This document shows, piece by piece, positions 51,464 through 60,841 of a stretch of 64,000 nucleotides of DNA. Source of the stretch: Terrimonas ferruginea DSM 30193 (lineage in GTDB: Bacteria; Bacteroidota; Bacteroidia; Chitinophagales; Chitinophagaceae); assembly GCF_000425585.1 (NCBI RefSeq), contig NZ_AUDS01000019.1:62001-126000 (forward strand). The letters run 5' to 3'. The notes beneath the pieces were generated by a model, which ran no database searches, was not told where the DNA came from, and worked only from the letters and a program-made list of their open reading frames with translations. The position numbers and the translations under genes are program-made. Numbering within the stretch: position 1 is the first letter of the stretch; each line of letters starts with the position of its first letter.

Positions 51464-52879
51464 TTATTCTTTCACGATCTCTATTTCCTTATGTATTGTT
51501 TCGGTAACTGTCAGCGAACCGTTGGTGCCGTTGACAATAAGATGTCCCTGGAAATATTTTTCGTCATGTTGTGAAGCATCGAGGCCGGACTCTTCTTCCT
51601 GTTCGCTTACGCGCATCGGCATCACCCAGTTGATCACTTTAAAGAGAATAAAGGAAACGATGAAGCTGTAGCTGACGGCCACGACCATGCCTACGAGTTG
51701 AATGGGGAATTGTGATTTGAACAACGCAGACTCGCCGGGGGCGGTCATACTGAATACGCCTGTCAGCAGCATACCAGTCATGCCTCCGAGACCGTGGCAG
51801 GCAAATACGTCCAGCGGGTCATCGAGTTTTGTTCTGTGTTTGAGTATTTCTGCTACGTAATTGGAAACGATAGCGGCAACAAAGCCTATGAAGATGGCTT
51901 GTGGAACGCCTACAAAACCGGCAGCGGGAGTGATGGCTACCAATCCTACAACCGCACCGATGCAGAAGCCAAGCACGGAAGGTTTTTTACCGCGGACAAC
52001 ATCGAAGAACATCCAGGCGAGGCCGGCAGCGGCCGCAGCGGTATTGGTAGTGGCAAAAGCATACACGGCCAGTGAACCGGCCCCGACAGCACTACCGGCA
52101 TTGAAACCAAACCAGCCAAACCAGAGCAGGCCGGTGCCGATGAGCACATAGGGAATGTTGGCAGGAGAACTGGCTGTCTTGTTTTTGCGGGGTTTGAGTA
52201 CCAGGGCGCCTGCGAGGGCGGCCATGCCCGCAGAAATATGCACAACTGTACCGCCGGCAAAATCCTGTACGCCCCATTGGAACATCAGGCCTTCAGGGTG
52301 CCAGGCCATGTGTGCAAGCGGAGCATAAACCAATACGCCGAAAAGTACAATGAACAGGGTGTAAGAACTGAAGCGGATACGTTCGGCTACAGCACCTACT
52401 ACGAGACCGGGAGTAATAATGGCAAACATCAGCTGGAAAAAAGCAAACAGCGGGAGGGGAATAGTAGACGCCAGTGGCCAGGGCTCCCCGTTCATTACAT
52501 TCTTAAAGAAAAAGAATGTGGAAGGATCACCGATAATGCCATTGATCGATTTGCCGAAGCAAAGGCTGAACTGAACTACTACCCACAGCACAGAAATGAT
52601 ACCCGCCGACACGGTGCTTTTGATCATGGTTGATAAAACGTTCTTGCGACCGACCATGCCACCGTAGAAAAAAGCCAGGGCGGGGGTCATCAGGAATACG
52701 AACGCGCAGGACACAAGCATCCAGGCAATGTCACCGCTGTCGTAAGTGTACTTGGGAGCTCCGTTTTCAACAACCGAGGAAGGATCAAAGGCGGTTCCGG
52801 GCGTAACGAAGATGGCGGCCACGGCCACCACCGTCAACACCAGGAAGGGGGCGATTTGCTTGATGCTTAGTTTGGGCAT
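51464..52879 (-). CDS. amt: Ammonium transporter
   Basis: 471-residue Amt channel. The PALAFFYGG motif (66-74) and the twin histidines H214 (GGTVVHISAG) and H362 (FACHGLGGMTGM) are present. D206 begins the Asp-Phe-Ala-Gly block, and about eleven helices span the protein. The N-terminal leader (about 1-30) may be cleaved. A charged C-terminal tail (about 425-471, EQEEESGLDASQ...) is longer than in AmtB. No glnK gene is adjacent, which is uncommon. It lies between the beta-barrel and glutamine synthetase III genes, supporting ammonium uptake for assimilation. Confidence 0.95.
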   Translation of the reverse strand: MPKLSIKQIAPFLVLTVVAVAAIFVTPGTAFDPSSVVENGAPKYTYDSGDIAWMLVSCAFVFLMTPALAFFYGGMVGRKNVLSTMIKSTVSAGIISVLWVVVQFSLCFGKSINGIIGDPSTFFFFKNVMNGEPWPLASTIPLPLFAFFQLMFAIITPGLVVGAVAERIRFSSYTLFIVLFGVLVYAPLAHMAWHPEGLMFQWGVQDFAGGTVVHISAGMAALAGALVLKPRKNKTASSPANIPYVLIGTGLLWFGWFGFNAGSAVGAGSLAVYAFATTNTAAAAAGLAWMFFDVVRGKKPSVLGFCIGAVVGLVAITPAAGFVGVPQAIFIGFVAAIVSNYVAEILKHRTKLDDPLDVFACHGLGGMTGMLLTGVFSMTAPGESALFKSQFPIQLVGMVVAVSYSFIVSFILFKVINWVMPMRVSEQEEESGLDASQHDEKYFQGHLIVNGTNGSLTVTETIHKEIEIVKE

Positions 52880-53080
52880 AGTGCTTTTTTTTAAATAATA
52901 AATATGTATAATATTAAAATAACATTATGAATTTAAACTATTGTGCTATTAACGCCTGTTAGTTTTGATAAAATTGCCTAAAAATGTGTAAAAAATTCAA
53001 CAAATGCCAAAACAAAATTGATATTATTTAAAATTTTAATTAGATTAAAGAAAACGCATATATGGGTATTTTCCAATAAA

Positions 53081-53104
53081 AAACCCCGCTCAATGGCGGG
53101 GTTT
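53081..53104. terminator. Terminator 3' of glutamine synthetase
   Basis: AAACCCCGC, loop TCAATG, GCGGGGTTT: a 9-bp stem with A and T flanks after the glnN stop at 53126 (minus strand), separating it from amt. Confidence 0.88.
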
Positions 53105-53125
53105 CGTAATTTATTATCCTGACTA

Positions 53126-55315
53126 TCAGCGCAGGAACAGCAACTCGCGGTACTTCGGCAGATACCACTCGCGGTCATCTACCAGTAATTCGAGCTTATC
53201 CACATGATAGCGGATCTCATCGAAGAAAGCGTCCTTCACCTGGCTTTGGTAAGCAATAGCCTTTGTGCGGGTGTCTTCCATGGCGTTACAGATCTTACGG
53301 GCTTCAATCATCTTCTCCACCAGGTCGCTGGCTTTGTTGATGTGCTCGGAGATCTTGTTCAGGATTTGCACCTGGTTGCTGTAAGCGGATTCGGACAAAC
53401 CTGCAGCTTTGAGGCCATTGATGTTTTTCACCAGCAGGGTTTGGTAACGGATGGCTGGCGGCAGTATGTGGCTGGTAGCCAGTTCGCCCATGACGCGGCT
53501 TTCGATCTGCACTTTCTTGATGTATTTCTCCAACTCAATCTCATGACGGGCTTCCAACTCGGCATGTGTATAGATTTTGTTGCTTTCAAACAGGTGCTTG
53601 GCTTTTTCAGTAACCATGGCATCCAGTGCGAGCGGAGTTGTTTTAACGTTGGGCAGTCCTCTTCTTTCGGCTTCCTTCGCCCAGTTTTCGCTATAGCCGT
53701 CGCCTTCAAACAATATTTTTTCGCTGGCTACGATGTACTCGCGGATCACGTGCATGATCGCGATTTCTTTTTTATCACCTTTCTCGATCAGCGCATCAAC
53801 GTCTTTCTTGAATTGACGAAGCGTTTCGGCCATGATCGTATTGAGTACGGTCATCGGGTTGGCACAGTTGGCAGAAGAACCTACAGCACGCAATTCGAAT
53901 TTGTTACCGGTGAATGCAAATGGTGATGTACGGTTACGGTCGGTGTTATCCATCAGCAGTTCAGGAATGCTCTTGTGGATATCGATCTTCAGCATGCTCT
54001 CATCCTGCTCGTCGAATTTATCACCTACACGCTCTTTTACATCGTTGAGTACTTTGAAGAGGTATTGGCCGATGAATACGGAGATGATGGCAGGAGGCGC
54101 TTCGTTGGCACCGAGACGGTGATCGTTTGGTGCAGAAGCGATGGAGGCACGGAGAATATCGGAGTAGTCATGTACTGCCTTGATCGCATTCACGAAGAAG
54201 GTAAGGAACATGAGGTTGGTCTTCGGAGTTTTGCCCGGAGCCAGCAGGTTAACACCGGTGTCGGTGGCCATGCTCCAGTTGTTATGCTTGCCGCTGCCGT
54301 TTACGCCGGCGAATGGTTTTTCATGTACCAGCACACGCAGGTGGTGACGGCGCGCTACGCGGTCCATCACGTCCATCAGCAGTGAGTTGTGGTCCACGGC
54401 CACGCTTACTTCTTCGAAGATAGGCGCGCACTCAAACTGTGCGGGGGCTACCTCGTTGTGACGTGTGCGCAGCGGAATGCCAAGCTTGTAAGATTCGGTT
54501 TCAAAATCGCGCATGTAAGCATATACGCGCTCGGGAATAGAGCCAAAGTAATGGTCTTCCAGTTGCTGGTTGCGCGCTGAGTTGTGTCCGTATACAGTAC
54601 GGCCACACAATACGAGGTCGGGGCGTGCATTGAACAAGGCTTCGTCCACCATGAAGTATTCCTGTTCCCAACCGAGGGTGGCAGTTACTTTGGTCACATT
54701 TTTATCGAAATAATTACATACATCTACTGCAGCGCGGTTCAACGCTTCCAGTGCTTTCAGCAATGGTGCTTTATAGTCGAGGGATTCTCCTGTATAAGAA
54801 ATGAAAATGGTCGGAATGCAAAGCGTCTTGCCCTGGCCGATGTCCATGATAAACGCCGGTGACGAAGGGTCCCAGGCCGTGTAACCGCGGGCTTCAAAAG
54901 TAGCGCGCAGGCCACCATTGGGGAAGGAAGAAGCGTCAGGCTCCTGTTGGATCAGTGCATCTCCTTCAAATTGTTCGATCGGAGTGCCATCGCTTTTCAA
55001 GGTAAAGAATGAGTCGTGCTTTTCTGCCGTGGTGCCGGTGAGTGGCTGAAACCAATGCGTAAAGTGTGTAACACCTTTGCTTTCGGCCCAGGCACGTACG
55101 CCGTTGGCAATCTGGTTGGCCATAGCGCGGTCGATCTTCTGGCTTGCCTTGATCGAAGCCAGCAGGCTCTTGTATGCCTCGTCGCTCAGAAACTCGCGGG
55201 CTGTCTTAAGGGTAAAAACGTTGCTCCCGAAAATGGCTGTGATCTTGCTCGATCCTTCCACCTTCGTCTCCGGAGCAGTAGAGATGTTGGCGATAGCATT
55301 AAAGCGAAGTGACAT
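53126..55315 (-). CDS. glnN: Glutamine synthetase, type III
   Basis: 729-residue GSIII, characteristic of Bacteroidota and cyanobacteria and longer than GSI. The start at 55315 gives MSLRFNAIANIS; a longer in-frame reading adds Cys-rich sequence not typical of the family. Signature blocks are the substrate region TATLGWEQEYFMVDEALF (about 222-239), HEKPFAGVNGSGKHNNWS (about 341-358) and TSPFAFTGNKFELRAVGSSANC (about 468-489). It makes glutamine from glutamate, ammonium and ATP. It is separated from amt by a terminator, so it is transcribed apart but sits in the same nitrogen block. Confidence 0.94.
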   Translation of the reverse strand: MSLRFNAIANISTAPETKVEGSSKITAIFGSNVFTLKTAREFLSDEAYKSLLASIKASQKIDRAMANQIANGVRAWAESKGVTHFTHWFQPLTGTTAEKHDSFFTLKSDGTPIEQFEGDALIQQEPDASSFPNGGLRATFEARGYTAWDPSSPAFIMDIGQGKTLCIPTIFISYTGESLDYKAPLLKALEALNRAAVDVCNYFDKNVTKVTATLGWEQEYFMVDEALFNARPDLVLCGRTVYGHNSARNQQLEDHYFGSIPERVYAYMRDFETESYKLGIPLRTRHNEVAPAQFECAPIFEEVSVAVDHNSLLMDVMDRVARRHHLRVLVHEKPFAGVNGSGKHNNWSMATDTGVNLLAPGKTPKTNLMFLTFFVNAIKAVHDYSDILRASIASAPNDHRLGANEAPPAIISVFIGQYLFKVLNDVKERVGDKFDEQDESMLKIDIHKSIPELLMDNTDRNRTSPFAFTGNKFELRAVGSSANCANPMTVLNTIMAETLRQFKKDVDALIEKGDKKEIAIMHVIREYIVASEKILFEGDGYSENWAKEAERRGLPNVKTTPLALDAMVTEKAKHLFESNKIYTHAELEARHEIELEKYIKKVQIESRVMGELATSHILPPAIRYQTLLVKNINGLKAAGLSESAYSNQVQILNKISEHINKASDLVEKMIEARKICNAMEDTRTKAIAYQSQVKDAFFDEIRYHVDKLELLVDDREWYLPKYRELLFLR

Positions 55316-55475
55316 ATGTGTATTGTGTTTTTTACAAAACAAACACAATTAAGACAATAAGCCAATTTTTTTTGAGGCTAGGCCTGAATTTTAGTGAAAA
55401 ATCAATAAAATCTGCCAAAAATATCCGATCAAATGCATTTAAAACGACCGTTTGTGTTGAAAAACTTAATATATT

Positions 55476-56750
55476 TTATTTTTTAATATTTTTCCCTGTC
55501 CATTCATTCAGCCTGCTCCAATCGATGCCTGCAAGTATGGGCGTTACCATCAGCGGAAACAGAATACTCCTGTACCGTACAATGGCGCCAAGGTTATTTA
55601 CACTGAAGCCGATTGCTAATAATAATGTACCTGAAAAAAACACGGTGAACCACAAAAAGCTGTTCATCCGCAGACCGGCTACCGGAAAAGCGATCAGCAG
55701 CAGTACCAGCAGCCACAAGAGTGTGATCTCTGCGGCGGCTGCCATCGACAGGATGTGATTGGCATCGGTCGGCAACGGCCGCATGGCCGACAGGAAGATC
55801 GCCTGCGGTATATTAATGATAAAACTCCAGGGATTGGGTTCCAGTATGCGTGTATCGATGGAGGTACTTCCCTTCAAAGCAAGAAAGGCTGCCTGTTTGT
55901 CCACCACCGCCTGCGGAAAATCGAGCCGCGCATCTACATAACGCATCGTGAAGAACAATACCATGCATACGCTGTAAAAAGTAACGAACACAAGCCATGC
56001 GCGTTTCGGCCTGCGCGACGCAAGCCACCAGGCTGCCAGTGCAGGCAGCAGGATCGCCAGCACAAAATTGCGTAGTGTGAGCAGCAGCAGTAAGCCCAGC
56101 AGTATCGTTAGTATACGGCCGGCGCCCCACCGGTTATCGCGCAGCCCGAAGTAAAAATGATACACCACCAGTCCGATGCCCAGCGCAATGGCACCTTCTT
56201 TATGGATACCGCTCGACCAGTAAAGAAAGGACGGTAAAAGAAAGCTGCCGATCATCACCGCGGTTTTTTGTTTGGGAAATACATCCATCATTACGCGGTA
56301 AATGGCAATAGGTCCAAACAAGGTGAGGAAAGAATAGAAAATGACATTGATATAATAATTACCAAAGCTGAAGATGTCGAAAAGAGAAAGGATTTTGGCA
56401 AACACATTTCCCTTCAGGTCATTCCAGTACGAATCGGCAGAACCGAAAAAGCTGTCCACACCACTGCCGTGGTAGGGATCGCGGAAGAGATTGGTGAAAT
56501 ATTCATGCGGGTTGGTCTTCAGTATCTCGTATTCGAGCAAGCCGTTCCGGTGGTGTGCCCAGGTATCGAGCATTTGCGCCGTGTCCCCATAATAAATACC
56601 CATCCACCCGTAGAAAATGCCTGTCATTACTTTGAGCAGCAACAGGATTACCAACTGCGGATTGCTGAGGCCGGAACCGCGGAAAAAACGTACGGCAGTT
56701 ACCAGCCAGGCAAATAATACCAGGTACGCAGCAAATAGAAGATTCTCCAA
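55476..56750 (-). CDS. Polytopic membrane protein (424 aa)
   Basis: Eleven or so hydrophobic segments, starting ENLLFAAYLVLFAWLVTAVRF and ending with a short cytoplasmic tail (WSRLNEWTGKNIKK). A long loop (about 68-115, containing NPHEYFTNLFRDPYHGSG) precedes the second helix set. The basic RRPKRAW and the RTLRNFV-type loops suggest a cytoplasmic face. The layout is like Wzy/O-antigen ligase or GT-C-type membrane enzymes, but no motif confirms that. Translation must start at TTG (56750), because an in-frame stop lies just upstream and the next ATG is residue 42. Divergent from purL. Confidence 0.7.
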   Translation of the reverse strand: MENLLFAAYLVLFAWLVTAVRFFRGSGLSNPQLVILLLLKVMTGIFYGWMGIYYGDTAQMLDTWAHHRNGLLEYEILKTNPHEYFTNLFRDPYHGSGVDSFFGSADSYWNDLKGNVFAKILSLFDIFSFGNYYINVIFYSFLTLFGPIAIYRVMMDVFPKQKTAVMIGSFLLPSFLYWSSGIHKEGAIALGIGLVVYHFYFGLRDNRWGAGRILTILLGLLLLLTLRNFVLAILLPALAAWWLASRRPKRAWLVFVTFYSVCMVLFFTMRYVDARLDFPQAVVDKQAAFLALKGSTSIDTRILEPNPWSFIINIPQAIFLSAMRPLPTDANHILSMAAAAEITLLWLLVLLLIAFPVAGLRMNSFLWFTVFFSGTLLLAIGFSVNNLGAIVRYRSILFPLMVTPILAGIDWSRLNEWTGKNIKK

Positions 56751-56834
56751 TGATTGATTTTAGTGCGCGCAAAATAGAGATTATTATCGGGAAAAAAGTG
56801 GATAACGGATTCTTTCAAATGGCCCGATCCGTTG

Positions 56835-56842
56835 TACTTTTG
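56835..56842 (+). promoter_or_regulatory. -7 box of the purL promoter
   Basis: TACTTTTG matches TAnnTTTG; a near -33 (TTTC at 56813) is 18 bp upstream. The start codon is 44 bp downstream of the box. Confidence 0.65.
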
Positions 56843-56885
56843 CGCCGTCTTACACCTTGGCATTCACTCCTAATATCAATCATTC

Positions 56886-59117
56886 ATGGACGTAACAGTA
56901 AAAACGGCACAGCAACTCCGGTTAACCGAAGAAGAATTTGAGCTTATCAAACAAAAACTTGGCCGCACGCCGAATTTTAATGAGCTCTGCGCTTTCTCCG
57001 GTATGTGGAGCGAGCATTGCAGTTATAAGAACTCCATTAAATGGCTTAAGACGCTTCCGCGCGAAGGCGGTCGCATGCTGGTAAAAGCAGGCGAGGAGAA
57101 TGCCGGTCTGATGGATATCGGAGACAACCTAGGCGTTGTATTTAAAATAGAATCGCATAACCACCCTTCTGCCATTGAGCCTTTCCAGGGCGCGGCAACC
57201 GGCGTCGGTGGTATCCACCGCGATATTTTTACCATGGGCGCACGTCCGATTGCAGCCCTCAATTCACTTCGTTTCGGCAAACTCGAAGAGGAAAAAACAC
57301 GTCACCTTCTTGCAGGGGTAGTACACGGCATCGGTCATTACGGCAACTGCTTCGGTGTACCTACAGTTGGTGGTGAAATATATTTCGATCGTTGTTATCA
57401 TACCAACCCGCTGGTAAACGCGATGAGCGTAGGCACGGTGGAAGCCGGTCAGACCGTGTCGGCAATAGCTGAAGGTGCCGGCAATCCCGTGATGTTTGTG
57501 GGCAGCGCGACAGGTAAAGATGGTATAGGCGGTGCGTCGTTCGCATCGGCCGACATCACTGCCGAAAGCGTGCAGGAATTACCCGCCGTGCAGGTAGGTG
57601 ATCCTTTCCAGGAAAAGAAATTGCTCGAAGCCTGCCTGGAAGTGATCCGCACCGGCGCCGTGGTAGGCATGCAGGACATGGGTGCTGCAGGTATCATCTG
57701 CTCCACCGCAGAGATGAGTGCAAAGGGAAATGCCGGCATGCGCATCGATCTGGATAAAGTACCTACGCGCCAACCCAACATGAAAACATGGGAACTGCTG
57801 TTGAGCGAAAGCCAGGAGCGCATGTTGCTCGTGGCACACAAAGGCCGCGAAGCAGAAGTACAAGAGGTATTTGAAAAATGGGATCTTCCCTGCTCCGTTA
57901 TCGGCGAAGTAACCGACGACGGGCTGTTGAAGTTTTATATGAATGGTGAACTGGAAGCCGAACTTCCGGCACAGGACCTGGTGCTGGGTGGTGGTGCTCC
58001 GCAGTATGACCGCGAATACAGGGAGCCGGCGTATTTCCAGAAAATTGCTGCATTCAAACAGGAAACCGTACCGGTGCCGGCAGACCTGCGGGTAGTGGCA
58101 GAACAGCTTATCAGCCTGCCGTCCATCGCGAGCAAGCGCTGGATCTATCAGCAATACGACAGCATGGTTGGTACGGTCAATACCTCCACCAATGCTCCTT
58201 CCGATGCGGCAGTTGTTGCTGTTAAAGGCACAAAGAAAGGTATCGCCATTACCACAGATTGCAATAGCCGTTATGTGTATGCCGATCCTTATAAAGGTGC
58301 GATGATCGCGGTAAGTGAAGCCGCACGTAATATTGTCTGCAGTGGTGGTCAGCCGCTCGGGGTAACCAACTGTCTCAACTTTGGCAACCCTTATGATCCT
58401 GAAGTATATTATCAATTCGTGAATGCCATCAAGGGAATGGGAGAGGCCTGCCGTCGTTTCGACACGCCGGTAACCGGCGGTAACGTAAGTTTCTATAACC
58501 AGAACCCGGATGGTCCTGTTAACCCGACGCCAACAATCGGTATGGTAGGTCTGCTGGAAGACATCAGCCGAAAGATGACGCTCGACTTCAAAGAAGAAGG
58601 AGATGTGTTGTTCCTGCTTGGCCGCAGCACCAATGACCTGGGTTGCTCGGAGTACCTGCATAACGTGCACGGCGTAACGCATTCACCTGCGCCACATTTC
58701 GAACTGGAAGAAGAAGCGGCGCTTCAGCAAAAACTGGCGGCGTTAATCGATCAGGATCTCGTTCGTTCTGCGCACGACGTAGCGGAAGGAGGATTGTTTG
58801 TGACGCTTTGTGAAAGTGGTTTCTCCAATGGGCTGGGCTTTTCGGCACTTTCTCCGGATTCGCTGCGCAAAGATGCATGGTTGTTTGGGGAAGGACAGAG
58901 CCGGGTAGTCGTGAGCGTGGCACTGGGACAGGTACCTGCATTTGAAAAAGCCCTGCAGGGATTCAGTGCAGAAAAAATCGGTGTGGTTACCTCCGGTGAT
59001 GTGTTGATCGACGGAGAATTCTGGGGAACGATCACCAGTTGGAAAGACAGATATGATACGGCTATCGGCAACCAGTTGCGCAAAGAAGATGCTGCGGGTG
59101 CGCTGGGAGCACTTTGA
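56886..59117 (+). CDS. purL: Phosphoribosylformylglycinamidine synthase subunit PurL
   Basis: 743-residue small-type PurL, which converts FGAR to FGAM with glutamine and ATP and needs PurQ and PurS (not seen here). The N-terminal region begins [19 protein letters not shown]. It contains [16 protein letters not shown] with the substrate-binding His, the [31 protein letters not shown] block, and a second half (about 400-743) with [15 protein letters not shown]. Ends before a terminator at 59144. Divergent from the membrane protein gene, sharing the promoter region. Confidence 0.95.
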   Translation: MDVTVKTAQQLRLTEEEFELIKQKLGRTPNFNELCAFSGMWSEHCSYKNSIKWLKTLPREGGRMLVKAGEENAGLMDIGDNLGVVFKIESHNHPSAIEPFQGAATGVGGIHRDIFTMGARPIAALNSLRFGKLEEEKTRHLLAGVVHGIGHYGNCFGVPTVGGEIYFDRCYHTNPLVNAMSVGTVEAGQTVSAIAEGAGNPVMFVGSATGKDGIGGASFASADITAESVQELPAVQVGDPFQEKKLLEACLEVIRTGAVVGMQDMGAAGIICSTAEMSAKGNAGMRIDLDKVPTRQPNMKTWELLLSESQERMLLVAHKGREAEVQEVFEKWDLPCSVIGEVTDDGLLKFYMNGELEAELPAQDLVLGGGAPQYDREYREPAYFQKIAAFKQETVPVPADLRVVAEQLISLPSIASKRWIYQQYDSMVGTVNTSTNAPSDAAVVAVKGTKKGIAITTDCNSRYVYADPYKGAMIAVSEAARNIVCSGGQPLGVTNCLNFGNPYDPEVYYQFVNAIKGMGEACRRFDTPVTGGNVSFYNQNPDGPVNPTPTIGMVGLLEDISRKMTLDFKEEGDVLFLLGRSTNDLGCSEYLHNVHGVTHSPAPHFELEEEAALQQKLAALIDQDLVRSAHDVAEGGLFVTLCESGFSNGLGFSALSPDSLRKDAWLFGEGQSRVVVSVALGQVPAFEKALQGFSAEKIGVVTSGDVLIDGEFWGTITSWKDRYDTAIGNQLRKEDAAGALGAL

Positions 59118-59143
59118 TAAAAATAGCAGGTAAAATAAAAAAG

Positions 59144-59169
59144 AAAGAGTCCGCCTGAGCGGACTCTTT
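59144..59169. terminator. Terminator 3' of purL
   Basis: AAAGAGTCCGC, loop CTGA, GCGGACTCTTT: an 11-bp perfect stem, facing the convergent fasciclin gene. Confidence 0.9.
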
Positions 59170-59193
59170 GCATTATGCACGACCACAAATTCT

Positions 59194-59802
59194 TTACTTT
59201 TTCGGCATCATTACGCCGTCGATTACATACGTTACGCCATTGCTGGAAATAACATCGGCGATAGTGATGTTGGCCTTTCCACCTTTGGCATCAGAAACAG
59301 CCCATTTGCCGTCCTTGTACCAGATGGTCAGTTCTTCGCCCTGTACTGTTTTCAGCTTTTGACCGTCTTTCAAATCGGTGGATTTGTAAGAACCGGGAAC
59401 GACGTGATAGGTCAGTACGTTGCTCAGTTTTGCTTTGTTTTCGGGTTTCAACAGGTTATCAACGGTGCCGGCGGGGAGTTTTCCAAATGCTTCATTGGTG
59501 GGAGCAAATACAGTGAAGGGGCCTGCTCCCTTTAATGTTTCAACCAATCCTGCTGCTTTAACGGCTGCCACTAATGTGGTGTGATCAGCAGAGTTCATGG
59601 CATTATCAACGATGTCTTTTGAAGGAACCATGTTGGCGCCGCCAACCATTACACCTTTTTCTTCGGGCATTGGGGCGGGTTCCATTTGTGTGTTTTTGGT
59701 AGCGGTGTCATCAGTTTTTACGGTATTGTCCGCCTCATTGTTACAGGCAACCATGAGCAGAGCCATCATACCGGGGGCGAGCAAACGCAGATTTTTTGTC
59801 AT
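59194..59802 (-). CDS. Fasciclin-domain lipoprotein
   Basis: 202 residues. The signal peptide ends in the lipobox LLMVAC with Cys20, followed by an acidic linker. A single FAS1 domain (about 65-202) carries the two conserved segments TLVAAVKAAGLVETLKGAGPFTVFAP and the YVIDGVMMPKK end. Fasciclin domains mediate adhesion or act as surface-linked binding modules; no ligand is known for bacterial forms. It is a monocistronic gene with a composite repeat upstream. Confidence 0.9.
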   Translation of the reverse strand: MTKNLRLLAPGMMALLMVACNNEADNTVKTDDTATKNTQMEPAPMPEEKGVMVGGANMVPSKDIVDNAMNSADHTTLVAAVKAAGLVETLKGAGPFTVFAPTNEAFGKLPAGTVDNLLKPENKAKLSNVLTYHVVPGSYKSTDLKDGQKLKTVQGEELTIWYKDGKWAVSDAKGGKANITIADVISSNGVTYVIDGVMMPKK

Positions 59803-59859
59803 AACTATGATTTTAGGTTATTTGTTCTCCTACATACGAAGCGGGAAGGATTTTGGTTT

Positions 59860-59971
59860 TTGTCAATAGTGAATAGTGAATAGTGAATAGTGAATAGTGA
59901 ATAGTGAATGGTGAATGAGTCAATAACCCACTTACTACCTACTACCTAATACCTATAACTTAAAACTTAAT
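59860..59971. repeat. Composite heptamer repeat, site J
   Basis: Eight TnGTnAn heptamers (59860-59915; six consecutive identical TAGTGAA) are followed directly by six ACyTAnn heptamers (59930-59971) with no palindrome between. The right array abuts the -7-like region of proC (start 59986). Confidence 0.88.
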
Positions 59972-59985
59972 TACCTTTAGGCATT

Positions 59986-60780
59986 ATGGGAAAAAAGATT
60001 GCCATCATTGGCGGAGGAAACCTCGGATCAGCTATCGCCGAAGGATTGTTGCACGGAAAATTCAGCAAACCCTCGGAAATTACTGTAACCAAACGTAATA
60101 CGTCCACCTTGCAGGGGCTCAAGAAAGCCGGGGTGCAGGTAACTTCTGACAACCAGGCCGCCGTGCGCGAATCCGAAGTAATCATTCTGGCCGTAAAACC
60201 TTTCCAGGTGGCCGAAGTATTAGGAGGTATTAAAAAGGAACTTACTTCAAAAAAAATACTCATCTCCGTTGTTACGGGTGTGCTAATCAGTGAAATGGAA
60301 GAAGTGGTAGGTAAGAAGCTCCCGTATTTCCGTGCCATGCCCAACACGGCGATAGCCATCCGCGAAAGCATGACCTGTATCTGCAGCCGTCAGGCCGATG
60401 CCGATACGGTCGGTTATGTAAATGATCTTTTCCGCAACCTCGGCGAAGTGGTGACCATCGATGAAAAACTGATGGAAGCCGCTACGGTACTTGCCGCCTG
60501 CGGCACTGCCTTCGCCATGCGTTATATCCGTGCTAATATCCAGGGAGGTATTGAAATTGGTTTCGATGCCACAACCGCCTCGCTGATTGCCGCCCAAACC
60601 GTGAAAGGCGCCGCGGAACTCTTATTGAAAAAAGGCACACACCCTGAACACGAGATAGATAAGGTAACCACCCCCAAAGGCTGCACCATTGCAGGACTCA
60701 ATGAAATGGAACACCAGGGATTCAGCTCTTCGCTGATCCGGGGCGTTGTGGCCAGCTATAAAAAAATTGCCAGGGACTGA
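59986..60780 (+). CDS. proC: Pyrroline-5-carboxylate reductase
   Basis: 264-residue NADPH-dependent reductase, the last step of proline synthesis. The dinucleotide loop GGGNLGSAIAEGL is at about 8-20, PNTAIAIRES at about 118-127 aligns with the conserved PN block, and the C-terminal helical dimer region (about 160-264) contains TTPKGCTIAGLNEME, the ProC signature. It is transcribed alone, between the repeat and the DUF3857 gene. Confidence 0.95.
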   Translation: MGKKIAIIGGGNLGSAIAEGLLHGKFSKPSEITVTKRNTSTLQGLKKAGVQVTSDNQAAVRESEVIILAVKPFQVAEVLGGIKKELTSKKILISVVTGVLISEMEEVVGKKLPYFRAMPNTAIAIRESMTCICSRQADADTVGYVNDLFRNLGEVVTIDEKLMEAATVLAACGTAFAMRYIRANIQGGIEIGFDATTASLIAAQTVKGAAELLLKKGTHPEHEIDKVTTPKGCTIAGLNEMEHQGFSSSLIRGVVASYKKIARD

Positions 60781-60841
60781 CCTGTAAAAAAACACCACCG
60801 ATCTTTAAGCCGTTCTTATTCACAAACCACCAACTATCGCT

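Noticed and set aside
57579-58682. 367-codon frame antisense to purL
   Set aside because: It is nested in a highly conserved gene with all catalytic blocks on the other strand, and the protein has no motif.
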